A stretch of DNA of 64,000 nt from Apodemus sylvaticus (taxonomy: Eukaryota; Chordata; Mammalia; Rodentia; Muridae), in the NCBI RefSeq assembly GCF_947179515.1, contig NC_067481.1:28786086-28850085 (forward strand), in the 5' to 3' direction. Positions 39,701 through 53,600 of this stretch are shown piece after piece (within the stretch, counting starts at the first letter, position 1; each line of letters begins with the position of its first letter). The notes beneath the pieces are model-generated. The model saw nothing but the letters and a program-made list of their open reading frames with translations, was not told the DNA's origin and ran no database searches. A program made the translations under genes and the position numbers.

Positions 39701-42700
39701 CTGTGTCCACACCTCAGTCAGGTTGACCCACATCTCGCCCAGACATGACAGTTCTGTTTGGACCATGCTCCAAGATCATTTCTTCAAGATCTCAGACAGG
39801 GAAATTCCTTAAAGGTCTGGGTACATCCCCTCCTTCCCTCCCTCCCTTCTTTCCTTCCTTCCTGTACTTCAGTTTGAACCTAGGGCCGTGCACATGCTAG
39901 GCAAATACTCTACCAATGAACTACAGTTCCATGCCTCTTGCTGTACTTTCTTTTTTTTTTAAGATTTATTTACTTATTATATGTAAGTACACTGTAGCTG
40001 TCTTCAGACACTCCAGAAGAGGGCATCAGATGTCATTACGGATGGTTGTGAGCCACCATGTGATTGCTGGGATTTGAATTCAGGACCTTTAGAAGAGCAG
40101 TCAGTGCTCCTAACCACTGAGCCCCCAAAGTGTAGAACTCTCAGTTGTTTTTGCTGTTGTTTTGTTTTTCGTTTTTTTGAGACAGGGTTTCTCTGTATAG
40201 CACTGGCTATCTTGGAACTCACTCTGTAGACCAGGCTGGCCTCGAACTCAGAAATCCACCTGCCTCTGCCTCCCAAGTGCTGGGATTAAAGGCGTGCTCT
40301 TCTTTCTACCAGGAAAACCTCCCTAGCCTACATCACACCGGGTCCTCTGGAAGAGCAGCCTGTGTGGTCTTAACTGCTGAGCTGTCTTTCTCTCCTGCCT
40401 CCTCTGCCCTCCTCCCTCTATTAGGATCCCATGTAGCTCATGCTGGCTTCAAACTCACTAAGTAGTTGAGGACTTTTCTGCTTCCACCTCCTGGGGTCAT
40501 GTTACTCTGCCTGGATTATACAGTGCTGGAGATTGGACTCAGGGTTTTGTGTGTACTAGGCGAGTGCTCTTCCAACTAGGTTACAGGACCCGCCCCATAG
40601 TTCTTCTCTTTTGTGGCCAAATAGCATTCTGGTATATGACGGAGCACTGCTTTTGCTTGGCCCTTCCTCTGTTGATGGGTAATTGATAGAAACACGTTGG
40701 CTATGGTGAGAATACTGCTGTAAGTTGTTCATGTCCAAGTTTTTGTTCTGTCATAAAGAACCAAAGTAGGGTCTGAAGAAAGCTTGGCAGTTAAGACCAC
40801 GCACTGTTCTGGCAGAAGACTTGGATTGACTCCCAGCATATACCTGGCAGGCTAACAACCATCTGTAACTCCAGTTCAGGGGATCTGACATCCTCTGCTG
40901 GCCTCCTTGGGTACTGAACATACATGTGGTGCACATGGAGATAGCAGTTGTTCAGTTTTACCAATGAAGACTTGGGAGCCAGATGCAGTCTCCCGATTTA
41001 TTTGTGGGAAGGGCTTCTCAGACCCAGTCAGCTTCCAATCCACACTGCTGCAGCAAGTGTGGGCTTGTAGCCCAAGCCATTCGGGGCTTCGGGGGCTACA
41101 AACTTTTTATCTCAGGTTTGTTAGGTTCTAAACAATATATTGGGTGCCATTTGGCTGCTACTTTTTTTCCAACCCAATTACCCCGTAAAAGAAGTCTCAA
41201 CTCAATCAGTAACAATATAAGCTACAAGCCTAGAATGGCCATGTCTCCCACTACACTACTCTAGTCCCATCTATATTATCCGATATAAGTTGCATTTTCT
41301 CTAGGCCAGAGCTTCTCTCGGCAGCCTCTCAGCCATCCCCCGTAGCTCCTCCTTCCTGTTGTAGCTCCTCCTTCCTGTTGATTCCACCCCCTGTGGCTCC
41401 TCCCCTGAACTCTCAGCTCCTCCCCCTTCCTCCTGTCCAATCATTGGCTCGAGCCTTTATTTGAAAAGTTAAGGTGGGGAGAAGGTTCACCAGGCAACTC
41501 CTCATCTGTAGCCCCTCTGAGGAGTGGAATTAGCATCAAAATACAAGCCCAGGGCTATCCACAACAAGTTTTACCAATGAAGACTTGGGAGCCAGATGTT
41601 GAGGTATAAGCCTGCTAGCTCAGAGAGGCAGAGAAAGCACCCAGCTGACGTCCCCATCTGCCAACATCCCAGAAGCAGTGCCCCTCTCTCACTGTCACCA
41701 AAACAAAAATCAAAAATCAAAAACAAAAAAACAAAAAACGCTCCTTCAAACTGAATGTCCCTGCCGGGAGGTGGTGGCGCACGCCTTTAATCCCAGCACT
41801 CTGGGAGGCAGAGGCAGGTGGATTTCTGAGTTCGAGGCCAGCCTGGTCTACAAAGTGAGTTCCAGGACAGCCAGGGCTACACAGAGAAACGCTGTCTCGG
41901 AAAACAAACCAAACCAACCAACCAACCAAATAAACTGAATGTCCTCCCTTCTGCTTCCTGTGTGTGTCTCTCTCCATACTCCTGACCCCTCCTGACCCTC
42001 TATGGCTTTTTTTCTTAATAATCTCATGTTTACTTCTTGTCAGCTGGCTCCTTGCTCCAACTCTTGACCTGTGGTTGGCTTTATTTAATCCTGTTTGCAA
42101 TATTCAAGCAGAAAGCTCTTGGATTAAAGGTGTGTCCCAAGGCTGAGCCACACTACAACTAAAAACAGATTTTTTTTTCCGGAAATAACACAGTGTGATC
42201 AAATATCCTGAAACACTCATATTTTTTTTTTAAACATTTATTTATTTTATGAGTACACTGTATCTGTACTGATGGTTGTGAGCCATCATGTGGTTGCTGG
42301 GATTTGAACTCAGGACCTCTGCCTGCTCACTCTGATCAGCCCTACTGCCTAAAGATTTATTATTATATCTAAGTACACTGTATCTGTCTTCAGACACTAT
42401 AGAAGAGGGTGTCAGATCTCATTATGCATGGTTGTGAGCCACCATGTGGTTGCTGGGATTTGAACTCAGGACCTTCAGAAGAGCAGTCAATGCTCTTAAC
42501 CACTGAGCCATCTCTCCAGTCCCACTCATATACTTTTTAAAAAACAAAGTTAAAAAATAAAACCAAACCATTATAGCCATGTTGTGTGAATATCTTTTTC
42601 TTTTAAATGAATGAGGTAGCATCTCATGAAGCCTCAGGAGAACCTCTGCTTCTGTCTCCTCCGTGCTAGGAATATAGTCCCGAGCCAGCAGGTCCTGTTT

Positions 42701-43097
42701 CTGTGACCTCTGGTGATCACTTCCAGGGCTTCACGCCTGCTGAGCGAGTACTCCATGCACAGAGCCACACCCTTAGCCCCATCGCTTAAACTTCTCAACA
42801 ACCTGTTTTCATTCCTAGGATGCCACATCCCGTCCAGTCCAGTGAGTGCCAGGCTGTGTGGAGGAGGCTGGCTGTGTAAACAGAGTCTAACCAGAGGGGG
42901 AACAGAGAACAAAAGCACACTGAACATTTCAAAACCCTTTCCTTCTAAAGTTGGACTAAACAGAACTATGGAAGGAGAATTGATTAGTTAACGCTGGGTT
43001 ACGGGAGGTGACGCCCCACCCCCATCCTTAGGGACCAAACTCAAAGCCTTAGACATGCAAACTCTCTACTACAGCACTTCCTGCACTGCCCCAAAGG

Positions 43098-43188
<91 letters not shown>

Positions 43189-43447
43189 AGGATTAAGACA
43201 GAGGGGGCTTTGTTATCATTCAGACTGGAACCGACCTGTTTAGGAAATAAGGCTATTATCTTACTTTTCTGGCTTTTTACTTCTTCAGGTAAACAGCTGA
43301 GTTTTATTGATAATTGAAAGCTTTAGACAGGATCGCCTGTAATTTCTCTTGAGGGTGGGGTAGGGCAGGTGTGAGGACATCGGGGTATATGCATGATGTG
43401 AGAGGAAGGGCAGAAGTCAATTCAAGTGTCTTATATTGCTTTCCACC

Positions 43448-43521
<74 letters not shown>

Positions 43522-43737
43522 GACAGAGAGAGAGAGAGAGCATGAGTGTGTGTGTGTGTGTATCAGAACTAAGCTTGTGGGAGTCATCTTTCCTTCCAAC
43601 TCAGGTCGTAGGACTTGGCAGCAGCCTCTACCTCCTGAGCAATCTCCTCTTTCTGAGACAGGTCTCCCATGGCATCTGGAGCTTGTGGGTTTGGCTGGCT
43701 TAGCTGACTCCTTTCTCCAAGAGCTGCAGGGCATCAG

Positions 43738-43778
<41 letters not shown>

Positions 43779-44672
43779 GCCCGCCTTTTACATGGGCACC
43801 AAGGATCCAAATCCAGTTCCTCGTGGCCGAATGCCAAGGACCCCATTGACAGTGGTCTCTGCAATCCCAACCTCCTGTCATTTTTACTGAGCAATTCAAG
43901 TGCTCCTTTGGAGTGGTTTTTTTTGGGGGGGGGGCATATATTTTTGCAAGTAGAATTGTTAGGTCTCATGGTGATTCTATGTGTGTCACCTTTGGTAGAA
44001 CTGCACCCAATTTTCCACAGTGGTGGAACCAAAGTTCTTACACTCTTGCCAGCAATGGAAAAGGATTCCAATTTCTGCACCGCCTCATGACACTTGGGTC
44101 GCTTACTTGGATTCTGTGTTTTACCTTCTACCTTCTCAACACAAATGCATGTGTGAACATGAACACGCAGATCTACAGGCCTGTGCTGTAGGTGTGTGCT
44201 TGAACATATATGTACATGCATGCAGAGGCCAGATGACCTCAAGTATCATTCATTTCCAGCTCTAGCTACTTTGGCTTTTAAGACAGAGCCTTTTATTGGG
44301 CTGCTATTCTCTGGCTAGCATTGAGCCAGGAATTCTGTCTCTACCTCCCAGGGCTAGGATAATACCTTTTTCTGATTTTGTTATTGTTGCCGTTGTTGTT
44401 GGCTTTGGTTATTTTGACACAAGTTCTTCTGTATCTCCTTGGCTGTACTGGAACTTGCTCTGTAGACCAGGCTGGCCTTGAACTCACAGCCAGCCAGCCA
44501 CCTGCATCTGCCTCCTGAGTGCTGGATTAAAGGCATGCACCAGCTTTTTACATAGGTTCTGAGGACCAAACTGGGCTTCTCAAGCTTGTGTGGTAACCGG
44601 TTTCCTGACCGGGCCATCTTCCCAGCCCCTCAAAGAGAGTAGTAGTTTTAATTTACACACACACACACACAC

Positions 44673-44705
<33 letters not shown>

Positions 44706-47700
44706 CATGCACACACTCGGTTATATGCCTGTTGGAAAGACGTGTGTTTAGATCCTTTGTTTTGTTTTGTTTACCCACAGTGCTGAGAATTGAACCTGCG
44801 GCCTCACATACCTCAGGTGAATGGTTTTCCACTGAGCTGCGGCCCTAGGCCCCGATGTTCGTGTGCAGCTAGCTGTTTGCTGGGCTGTTTCCTATGTTCC
44901 AGACACTCAGTCTGCACATGAAGTGCGAAGGCTTGAGTTGCCAACATGGAGACATCAAGAGAATGTTGTTTTTTTCTTGAACTTCCTTGTTCTCTTATGA
45001 AAACAGATCTGGGCTTGAAGTCCCACACACCGACTCTCTAAGGGCACCCCTAGTGGAGGCCATGATCTGTCTCTTGATCCTCCACAGCACCTACTTGGCT
45101 CTGGTCCCACCTGGCCGCAGAGGCCTTGGGTTTTGCAATCCTCAATTGAAGCTGCATCATTAGTTTAATTATTTGAGAGAGATTAATGGGCTCTCCTCCA
45201 ACTCTATCAGCTTTGCCCATCCTCATTAAGAAACACACATTTCTATAAAAAGCGCCCCCACCCCAGTTCTTTTAACAAATATAAAAAGAAAGAAGCAGCT
45301 ACCCTTTGGGGCCAGGTGTTCAGGGTGTGTATAGAGAAGTAAAATTGCTCAGGCCTTTGACTTGTCTAAATGACTGGGGTGGTTCCTCTCTTTATGAGCA
45401 AATTATACTGGTATAAGTTTCTAGAACTCTTTTTTAAAAAACGTTTTATTTATTTATTACTTTATGTTTATGCTTTTTATGTTTTGTTTGAACTTTTTTT
45501 TTTTTTGGTTTGCGCATATCTTTGTGCCATATATATGCAATTCTTATGGCGGCCAGAAGAGGGCGTCTGATTGCTTTTTCTTTTCCCCCCTGGAACTGGA
45601 GATAACACTGTTAGGAGCTGCCTTGTGGGAGTTGCGAACTGCGAATTGAACCCTGAAACTTCCGAAAGGGCAGCCCTGTGCTTTTAAATGCTGAGCCATC
45701 TCTCCAACTCTGAACTCTTAACTCTAGAGAAGCTGCTCTCCCCTTAACACTGCCCTACCCTCCTGTGTCACTTGGTAGAAGTACGGAGAAAATGACACGG
45801 AAGTTAGATACTTGAGGATCTGGCTTGGGATGAATACAAAGAAGAAAGGGCAGGCAGAACAGGCCTGACAGAAACGCGCAGCAGTGGGGCTGGCTTTGAT
45901 TTCCGACTTAGCTGTTCCGACTTTCTGACCCTTGACCTCTTTGCTCATCAGTCTCCTCACCTTGAGAATCTGTGATCATAATTCTCACCTGTTTTGCGAG
46001 GTCTTGTTACGCGGTAACTGGAACTGGCCTGGTACTCACATGTAGCTCAGGCTGGTCCCCTCTCATCAGCTTTCCAGCTGCTGAGATTCCAGGTGTGTTT
46101 CCCACCCCCCCCACCCCCCCAAAAAAAACCCTGTTCCTTGAGGATGATGGAAAGGAGGTGGCTTCTTTTCCGGGGACAGTCTGAGTTGGCTGGCACAGGA
46201 CATCTTTACAGGGGTACCAGCTGACCTTCTGTAGTCCTGTGGTGTCTGAGTTCACCGTACCGTCTGAGTGCTGTGGTCCTTTCCTGGATGCAATAGTCTC
46301 TGCTTTGCCACAGCGTCTTAAAGTGGGGAGCCCGAGGGCTCTGCCAGTGGAATGTGGGGCTTTCTCCTTTTCTGGGCACGCAGTTCTTACCTTTCAGCAG
46401 TCCCTCCTAGTGCCACCGTCCGATCCCTAAATCTATTCTGTCTTTGGACTTCTGACCCAGAAGAGATAAACTTGCCCACTAAGGAGCAGAGAAGCCCAAA
46501 GCCCTGCAGCCAGCTCTGGGTCCAACCATGGACCTTACTGGCTTCCTAGGAAAAAACCACAGTGACCATGAGCCTCCAGGAGGCAGGGACTGGGACGCGG
46601 GTGCAGCGTCTCTGTGTCAGCTTCACCAGTCACCCCTGGGCGCCTCATCATTTCCAGGAAGGAGCAGGAGGCCCCTTGGCTCCAGCTTAGGATGGCCTGG
46701 TCCCCAGCCTGCTGCTTGGAGGTTGAGCTAGTGATTAGGAATGGAGTGTAAGAGAGGATAGTCTACGTTTACAAGATCTGGGGAGGGCAGGGGCTGAGGG
46801 TGTAGTTGGAGCCCCAGCAGAGAAGGTGACTGGGTGTGGTAGTGAATGCCTGTCATCCTAGAAGGTCAGGGACATCCTCTGCTAAATCAGAGTGAATTCG
46901 AGGCCAGCCTGGGATACTGTAGACCTTGTCACAAAAACAAAACAAAACAAAAACAAAACAAAAAAATAATCTAGAGAAACCCTGTCAGTCCTCAACATAC
47001 CAACATACTAAACAGCTAGACTCCTGATTAGCTAAGGGAGCCAGAGTGTTGGTGCCGGGCCGGGCGGGCCAGTCCATGGTTCCTCTCTCTCCACAGTGCT
47101 GGAATGGTGAACTGCACCAACCCCTTGCCCATCGGCGGGCTCAGCTACATTCAGGGCCACACCGACTCCCATCTTGTGAACACAACGGTGGGCGAGTGCC
47201 TTGATGCCACAGCGCAGAGGTTCCCCGACAGAGAGGCTTTGGTCGTCCTCCATGAAAACGTCAGGCTGAACTTTGCACAGCTCAAGGAGGAGGTAGGTAC
47301 TGACCCGGAACCTTCAAAGAGCAGCTGCGGGTCCCTAGGGGCGGTAGTTGGGAAGAACTGGAGAGCGGGCACAAGGCCGTGGGGCTGTAGGAAAGGCCCC
47401 CTCCCAGGGCCCCCGCTGTGGGCATCAGGAGACAGAGGCCGAAGTGATCTAGATACCTCCAGTCCCAGTACTTCCTGGAATATTTGTTTATTGTGTCCCC
47501 ACGTTCACTGCACTGAGTCCACCGAGGCCTAGAAATATTAGTTCCTGGTGATTCCTGGGCTGAAGATAGAGAATAGGAATCAGGGGCTCCCCCTGCTTGT
47601 TGTCACCTCTCCTGTTGTCCCCTTCTACTTGTCCCAGGTGGACAAAGCTGCTTCTGGTCTGCTGAGCATTGGCCTCCGCAAGGGCGACCGCCTGGGCATG

Positions 47701-48205
47701 TGGGGACCCAACTCCTATGCGTGGGTGCTTACGCATCTGGCCAGTGCCCAGGCGGGCATCATCCTGGTGAGAAGAGGCTTACCTGGCACACCTGGGTGTG
47801 TGGAGGAACTAAACCCTGTCTGGCTACAGGGCTGGGTGGTGCTTTCATCCCAGGCCCACCAAAGAGCCCTGGCTGAGCCTTGCCCCTTCTGAGGGGAACG
47901 GGAAGCCTGGAGCGTCTTCTCAGGACGCTGGCATTTTCTCTCTGTTCCCCCAGGTGTCTGTGAACCCAGCCTACCAGGCCTCAGAACTGGAATATGTCCT
48001 CAGAAAGGTACCACTTGCTCCTGGTGGAGAGGGGCATTTCTGATGCTGTTTTGTAGAGACTGATTGGATGAGAGAGTGCACCTCAGTGGCTAGCATTATA
48101 AAGTGTCTTTCCTCAGGCCTCATGAGGTTGGAAGGTCTTAGTTCTACAGAGAGGGTCGATCAAAGGCTGACATGGCTGTTGTGGGTGGAGTATGTATCTC
48201 AGGGT

Positions 48206-48238
<33 letters not shown>

Positions 48239-50558
48239 AAGAGAGAGAGAAAGAGAGAGAGAGAGATTATATGTGTCTAGGGATATGGTATGTATGTTTT
48301 TGGACTGTTGTTTGTGTGTGTGTGTGTGTGCGCGCGCGTGCGTGTTGCTACATGGGTTTGTCAGGATAGCTATTCATATATAAGAAAGAAAACTACTGAT
48401 TACTGAGGGCTCCTAAGTCTGGGGCTTCCTACTGACCACAGGTAGGGGACTTCTTCTTTCACAGGTAGGCTGCAAAGGTATTGTGTTCCCTAAACAATTC
48501 AAGACCCAGCAATACTACAACATCCTGAAGCAGATCTGTCCTGAGCTGGAAAAGGCCCAACCAGGGGCCTTAAAGAGTGAGAGGTGAGTCTGTTCTGCAT
48601 TTGGGGAATATTATATGACTTCTCAGACCCTTACCTCCTACCCAAGGTGGAGCTGATATTTTCCTCAACTGTGACATTTGAGCCATTTGTCACTATCTTT
48701 TCTGTCTCCTAGACTCCCAGACCTGACTACAGTCATCTCAGTGGATGCCCCTTTGCCGGGGACCCTGCTCCTGGATGACGTGGTGGCAGCTGGTGGCAAG
48801 GAGCAGAACCTAGCCCAGCTGCGGTACAAACAGCGGTTCTTGTCCTGTTATGACCCCATCAACATCCAGTTTACCTCGGTAGGACAACAGTCTCCAGTCC
48901 CAACCTGTGCCCTGCCATGAGGTCCCTCCCTGGGATGAGGAAGATGGCAGAAAGTTGAGAGTAGCCCTCTCTCCTCACTCTGGCCTCCAGCCCTCCTTCT
49001 CCTCAGAAAATTAGCAAAATTAGCAGCTGGTCTTTGGGGTTTTTGGTTTGGTTTTGTTGGGTGTGGTCACATCTCCCTTCTGTGTTCTGTCACTTCCAGT
49101 GCAGAGCAGGTTCACACAATTCCCGAGCTCACAGAGCTCATTAGGGAGAGTCAGGCCCAGAAAGAAAGTTCCTAAACCCAGTCAGTGGTACAGTCCTCTG
49201 TACCACCTTATGTGACATATGACTGGATGAAGAAGGAGGTATTGTGTTTTCCTTTGTATTCGGGATGCTAACATCTGGCCCTGCACAGCTCATTGTGCAT
49301 AAACAAAAGGAGGAAGTGGCTTCAGGACAACCATATCCTACTCTCTGACTCCGCCCCCAGACCCCCTGAGCAGTGTGGCCCAGGATGGGTTGCAAACGGA
49401 GAAAAAGGACAAGCTGTTGCTTGCTTATCTTTTTAGGGGACAACTGGAAACCCCAAGGGGGCCACTCTTTCCCACCACAACATTGTAAACAACTCCATCC
49501 TGATAGGCCAGCGTCTGAAGATGCCTTCAAAGGTGAGGTTGGGATGGGCCCTGGTGAGGTTTCTATAGGCTGCGGGGGAGGAATGACACAGCTTGCCGGG
49601 CTCCCCCTGCTGGCTGGGAGGACCGGCTGCATGATAGACCCAGCCTCCTGTCTCCATCTCCAGACTGCAGAGGAGTTGCGCTTGGTCCTGCCCTGTCCCC
49701 TGTACCACTGCCTGGGCTCCGTGGGGGGCACAATGGTGTCTATGGTGCACGGTACCACCCTCCTCCTGTCTTCTCCAAGCTTCAATGGCAAGAAGGCACT
49801 GGAAGCCATCAGCAGAGAGAAGTGGGCATTGGCGGGCGAGCCACCTGTGGGCTGATAGGACCCTCCAGATCCTCTCACTCCTGGACCCGCCCTCCTTCTC
49901 TAAGATGCTCCTCCAGCCAGGAGACCTGGGATGGGTGGCAGTGGGGGCTAGAGGACCAGGACTCCCCCTTGAGCTTCTGTTCCCCACAATTTCTGCCCTC
50001 ACTAAGAGTTCATGAGGGGTGAGGGAGAAAGGGCTTCCTCTCACTTCTAAACCTAATTGTGTGTCCTTCTCCTGTGCAGAGGCACCCTCCTGTACGGCAC
50101 ACCCACGATGTTTGTGGATATCCTGAATCAGCCAGACTTCTCCAGTTATGATCTCTCGACCATTCGTGGAGGTGGGGCTATCAAAGGCAGCAAGGTTTGG
50201 GGACGGTGGGTTTCCACAGCCCCAGTGAAGCCAGGTTTTTATAGAGGAGGTAGGAAGGACACTGTAGAAATGTAGATGGAAGGGGACCATTCCCAAGTGT
50301 CCCTGAGTGCTGGGCCAACCTCAGATTTTATGTGATTTACCAATGCACGGGGTCTCCCCCCTTGAAGGATCTGGAGAAATGTGGTAGCCCCCCTGTCTCT
50401 CTCTGTCTCTCTTTGTCGCTGTCTGTCTGTTTCTCTCTCCCTCTCTGTCTCTGTCTTTCTCTCTCTGTCTGTCTCTGTCCATCTCTCTGTCTGTCTCTTT
50501 GTCTCTCTCCCCCTCCCTTCTCCCTTCCCTTCCCCCTCCCTTTCCCCTCCCTCTCCCT

Positions 50559-50615
<57 letters not shown>

Positions 50616-53600
50616 GATTGAACCCAGAGCCTCCTCAATGTTAGACAAGTGCTCTCTGACAGAACGGTCTCCCGCCATCCTATTTTTGAGACAGGGTCTC
50701 ACTAAGCTACCCAAGCCGGGCCTGGAACTCATTCTGTATCGCAGTCAGTCAGTCTTTGAACTTTCAATCCTCCTGCCTCAGCCTCCCAAGTCGCTGGCAT
50801 TGTAGGCTTCTACCACCGATCCCATGAGCCCCTCTTCCTGATCCAGGTGTGATTGCTGGGTCCCCAGCACCCCCGGAATTGATTCGAGCCATCATCAGCA
50901 AGATGAACATGAAGGAACTGGTGGTGAGTGGTTATTAGAGCCACCGTACGGCTGGGAGCTGGCCAGGCCCGTAGTGAGTGGGGACGGACAGAGCAGACCA
51001 AAGGTGGACCACCAGCTTTTCGTCTGCTCCAGGAAGCAGAGGGAAAGCAAGGCAGTGTGAGTCAATTAACACACGCTGAGGTGTAGGGATAGGTGAGGAG
51101 GTGAAGATTTTACACACATACGTTTATGTTTATAGAAATCCAGGGCGGAAATGCGTCATGGAAAGATGTGCGGCCAAGCGCTACTGGTACCCTGTTAGCA
51201 CGACCTGGCAGGCAGGGACTGGCAGAGTTGGGGCATGGGCCTGAAATTCTTTCTGGCAATCAGGGTGGGTCAAAGGCCTGATGTTTGTTTCCAAATGGCA
51301 GGGAAGGAAGGAACTGAGGAAGGTGGTAATAATGTGGTCATCCCGATGACCACTGCGTTTTAGCTCCGATGGGCAGGGCAGGGTGTTGGAGGTTCTACAA
51401 TAGCTTCTCTGAAAGGAACCACGGCAGAGCCTAGGCACAGTGGCTTCGGAGGGAGTCGGTGTCCTCCCTAGGACCCCACTGGGTGGCGCTGATGGGGTGG
51501 TAGAGAGCTCAGTGCCCCCTGCCAGGATGTACCTCGGTATGGGACAGCTCTGTATGTACGTCCGCAGAGGCTGTGGGAGAAGGTGTGGATGATGGGGTGG
51601 GGGAAATGTCAGTAGTCTCTCCAGCGGAAGGCAGTCACCAGGACTGGCTGGATCAGGACCTGCAGTGAGGGAAGATGAATATTAGGACTCCAATCACCCA
51701 CAGGCATCAAAGGGAACCACGGATGTCCTAGGCCAAGCCATAGGAGAGGACACCCAGTCCTCCCTCCTTTTCTTGTAAAACAGAGGATCTGATTGCTCCT
51801 CCAGAGGTGGTGTCATGGGAGATAGCAGCACCTCCTCTGGAGTCTCCAGAGGCAGACGGTGGTGGCCTCCCTACCCAGCCCCCACCTGTTTAATGGCGGC
51901 CAGCTTTCTTGGACCTCTTGGTGGGGGATTTGCAGCTGCGGAGGGCATCTGTGTCACGAATACGCTGACCCTTGAACTTGGCTGGTGAGGAGCAGGTAGC
52001 ATCCGGTCGAGAAGTCTTGGCTTCCAACCACCTACAGAGACGAAAATTTGCTGCACTTGGAGACGCTGGGTGGGAAGGCTTGGGAAAGGGACAATGACCA
52101 GGATGGACTATGGCCCTAGAAAAATCTGGACTTGTCCTCTCATTAGACAAATGAGAGAACAGAGCCACTCAGAACCTGACCTGCTAGGTAGCTGACCAGG
52201 ATGTCCAGGCTGTTCTAGTGCAGGGCCATCATGTGGAGGACAAACTGGGGGATTATACGGAGGGATATTCTCACCGCCGAAGGCCACGGAGCTGGCAGGT
52301 ACATTTCCATGGGTTGTTGGTGAGAGTGAGGGTCTCCAGGTTGTCAAAGGGGAAGGTGGCCGGCAGTTGGTTCAGGCGGTTGTTCTCCAGATGGACGTGT
52401 TTCAGTGTGGTCACACCCGCGAAGGCAGCATCTGAGAACTGTGAGGTAAGGGAGGCAGAAGTGAGCGCCTCACTCTCAGTCTCCTGGCTCTCCTGGCTCT
52501 CTTCTCAGAGGACCAGGGTCTTTCCCTGGACACAAGCACTGGTCTGTTGAGGAGCTGCAATTTTCCAAGCAGAATGATGGAGTTGTCTGAATGATGTAAT
52601 CCAAGACACCTTTTTTTTTTTTTTTTTTTTTTTTGAGCGGGAAGGGGTCCTTTCCAATGTGTAAATAGAAAAAGTTCAGTCCTTTGGCCAGGGTCACCTA
52701 ACTAGTAAACAGTAGCTGCAGGACCACACCCGGTCCCCTACCTCCTAGGTGGCACCCTCCCTGCACAAACACTGGGTCTGGGGAACAGCCAGAGCTTGGC
52801 TCTGGGCACCCACCCAGGCGGGCACCCAGTGAACCTGGTCAGTGCTTGGTGGGATGGGCAGTGAGCCAGGCTCCCCACATCCCCTGGGTGCCAGGGTTTG
52901 CCCCAGTACTGCCCTCATTGCTGTGCCCTCAGCTAGATACTATTCGTGGAGCCCCTCTGTGGGGACTCTGGCCAGAATGGATGGCTCCAGAGGAAATGTA
53001 TTGGTGCCTCCTCTGAGCCCTGGTGCCAGTTTCTCTGGCCTCTTTTAAAAAAGAAAAATATTGATTTGCACACCAGAAGAAGATACTGGATCCCTTTACA
53101 GATGGTTGTGAGCCACCATGTGGTTGCTGGGAATCAAACTCAGGACCTTCGGAAGAGCAGTCAGGGCTCTTAACCGCTGAGCCATCTCTCCAGCTCTGGC
53201 CTCCTCATTCTAAACCAGCCTTCACAAGCTGTTCTCCTGCCCACAGTTTTGGCACCAGGGTGGTCTGTTTTCAGCTGGGGTGAGGCCAGGCTACCAAAGA
53301 TCCACCCAGAAGGCTCCGTTTACCCAGACAAGGTTGGCCTCTGCCCAGGTTAGCCCTCAGCTCCATTTCTGTGACCTCTCACGGACCAGATCAGGATGTG
53401 ACATTCTCTACAAACAAAACTACTCTATCATGCTCTGGTCTCTGCCCAAACCTTCTGGCTGAGACTGTGTACCAGGGGGATTCTGGTACCCAGAAAAGGA
53501 CTCTGCTCCTGTACAGCCCCCTCCAGGCTAGACTGAGCAGCATCCCAGGGGAGGCAGGATTGAGGCGTCAGGGATCTGGTGACTGGGGAAAGCAAAAGTC

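Noticed and set aside
49141..50296. Long minus-strand open frames opposite Acsf2 exons 7-9
   Set aside because: Shadows of GC-rich coding exons. They have no family features and cross splice sites of the real gene.
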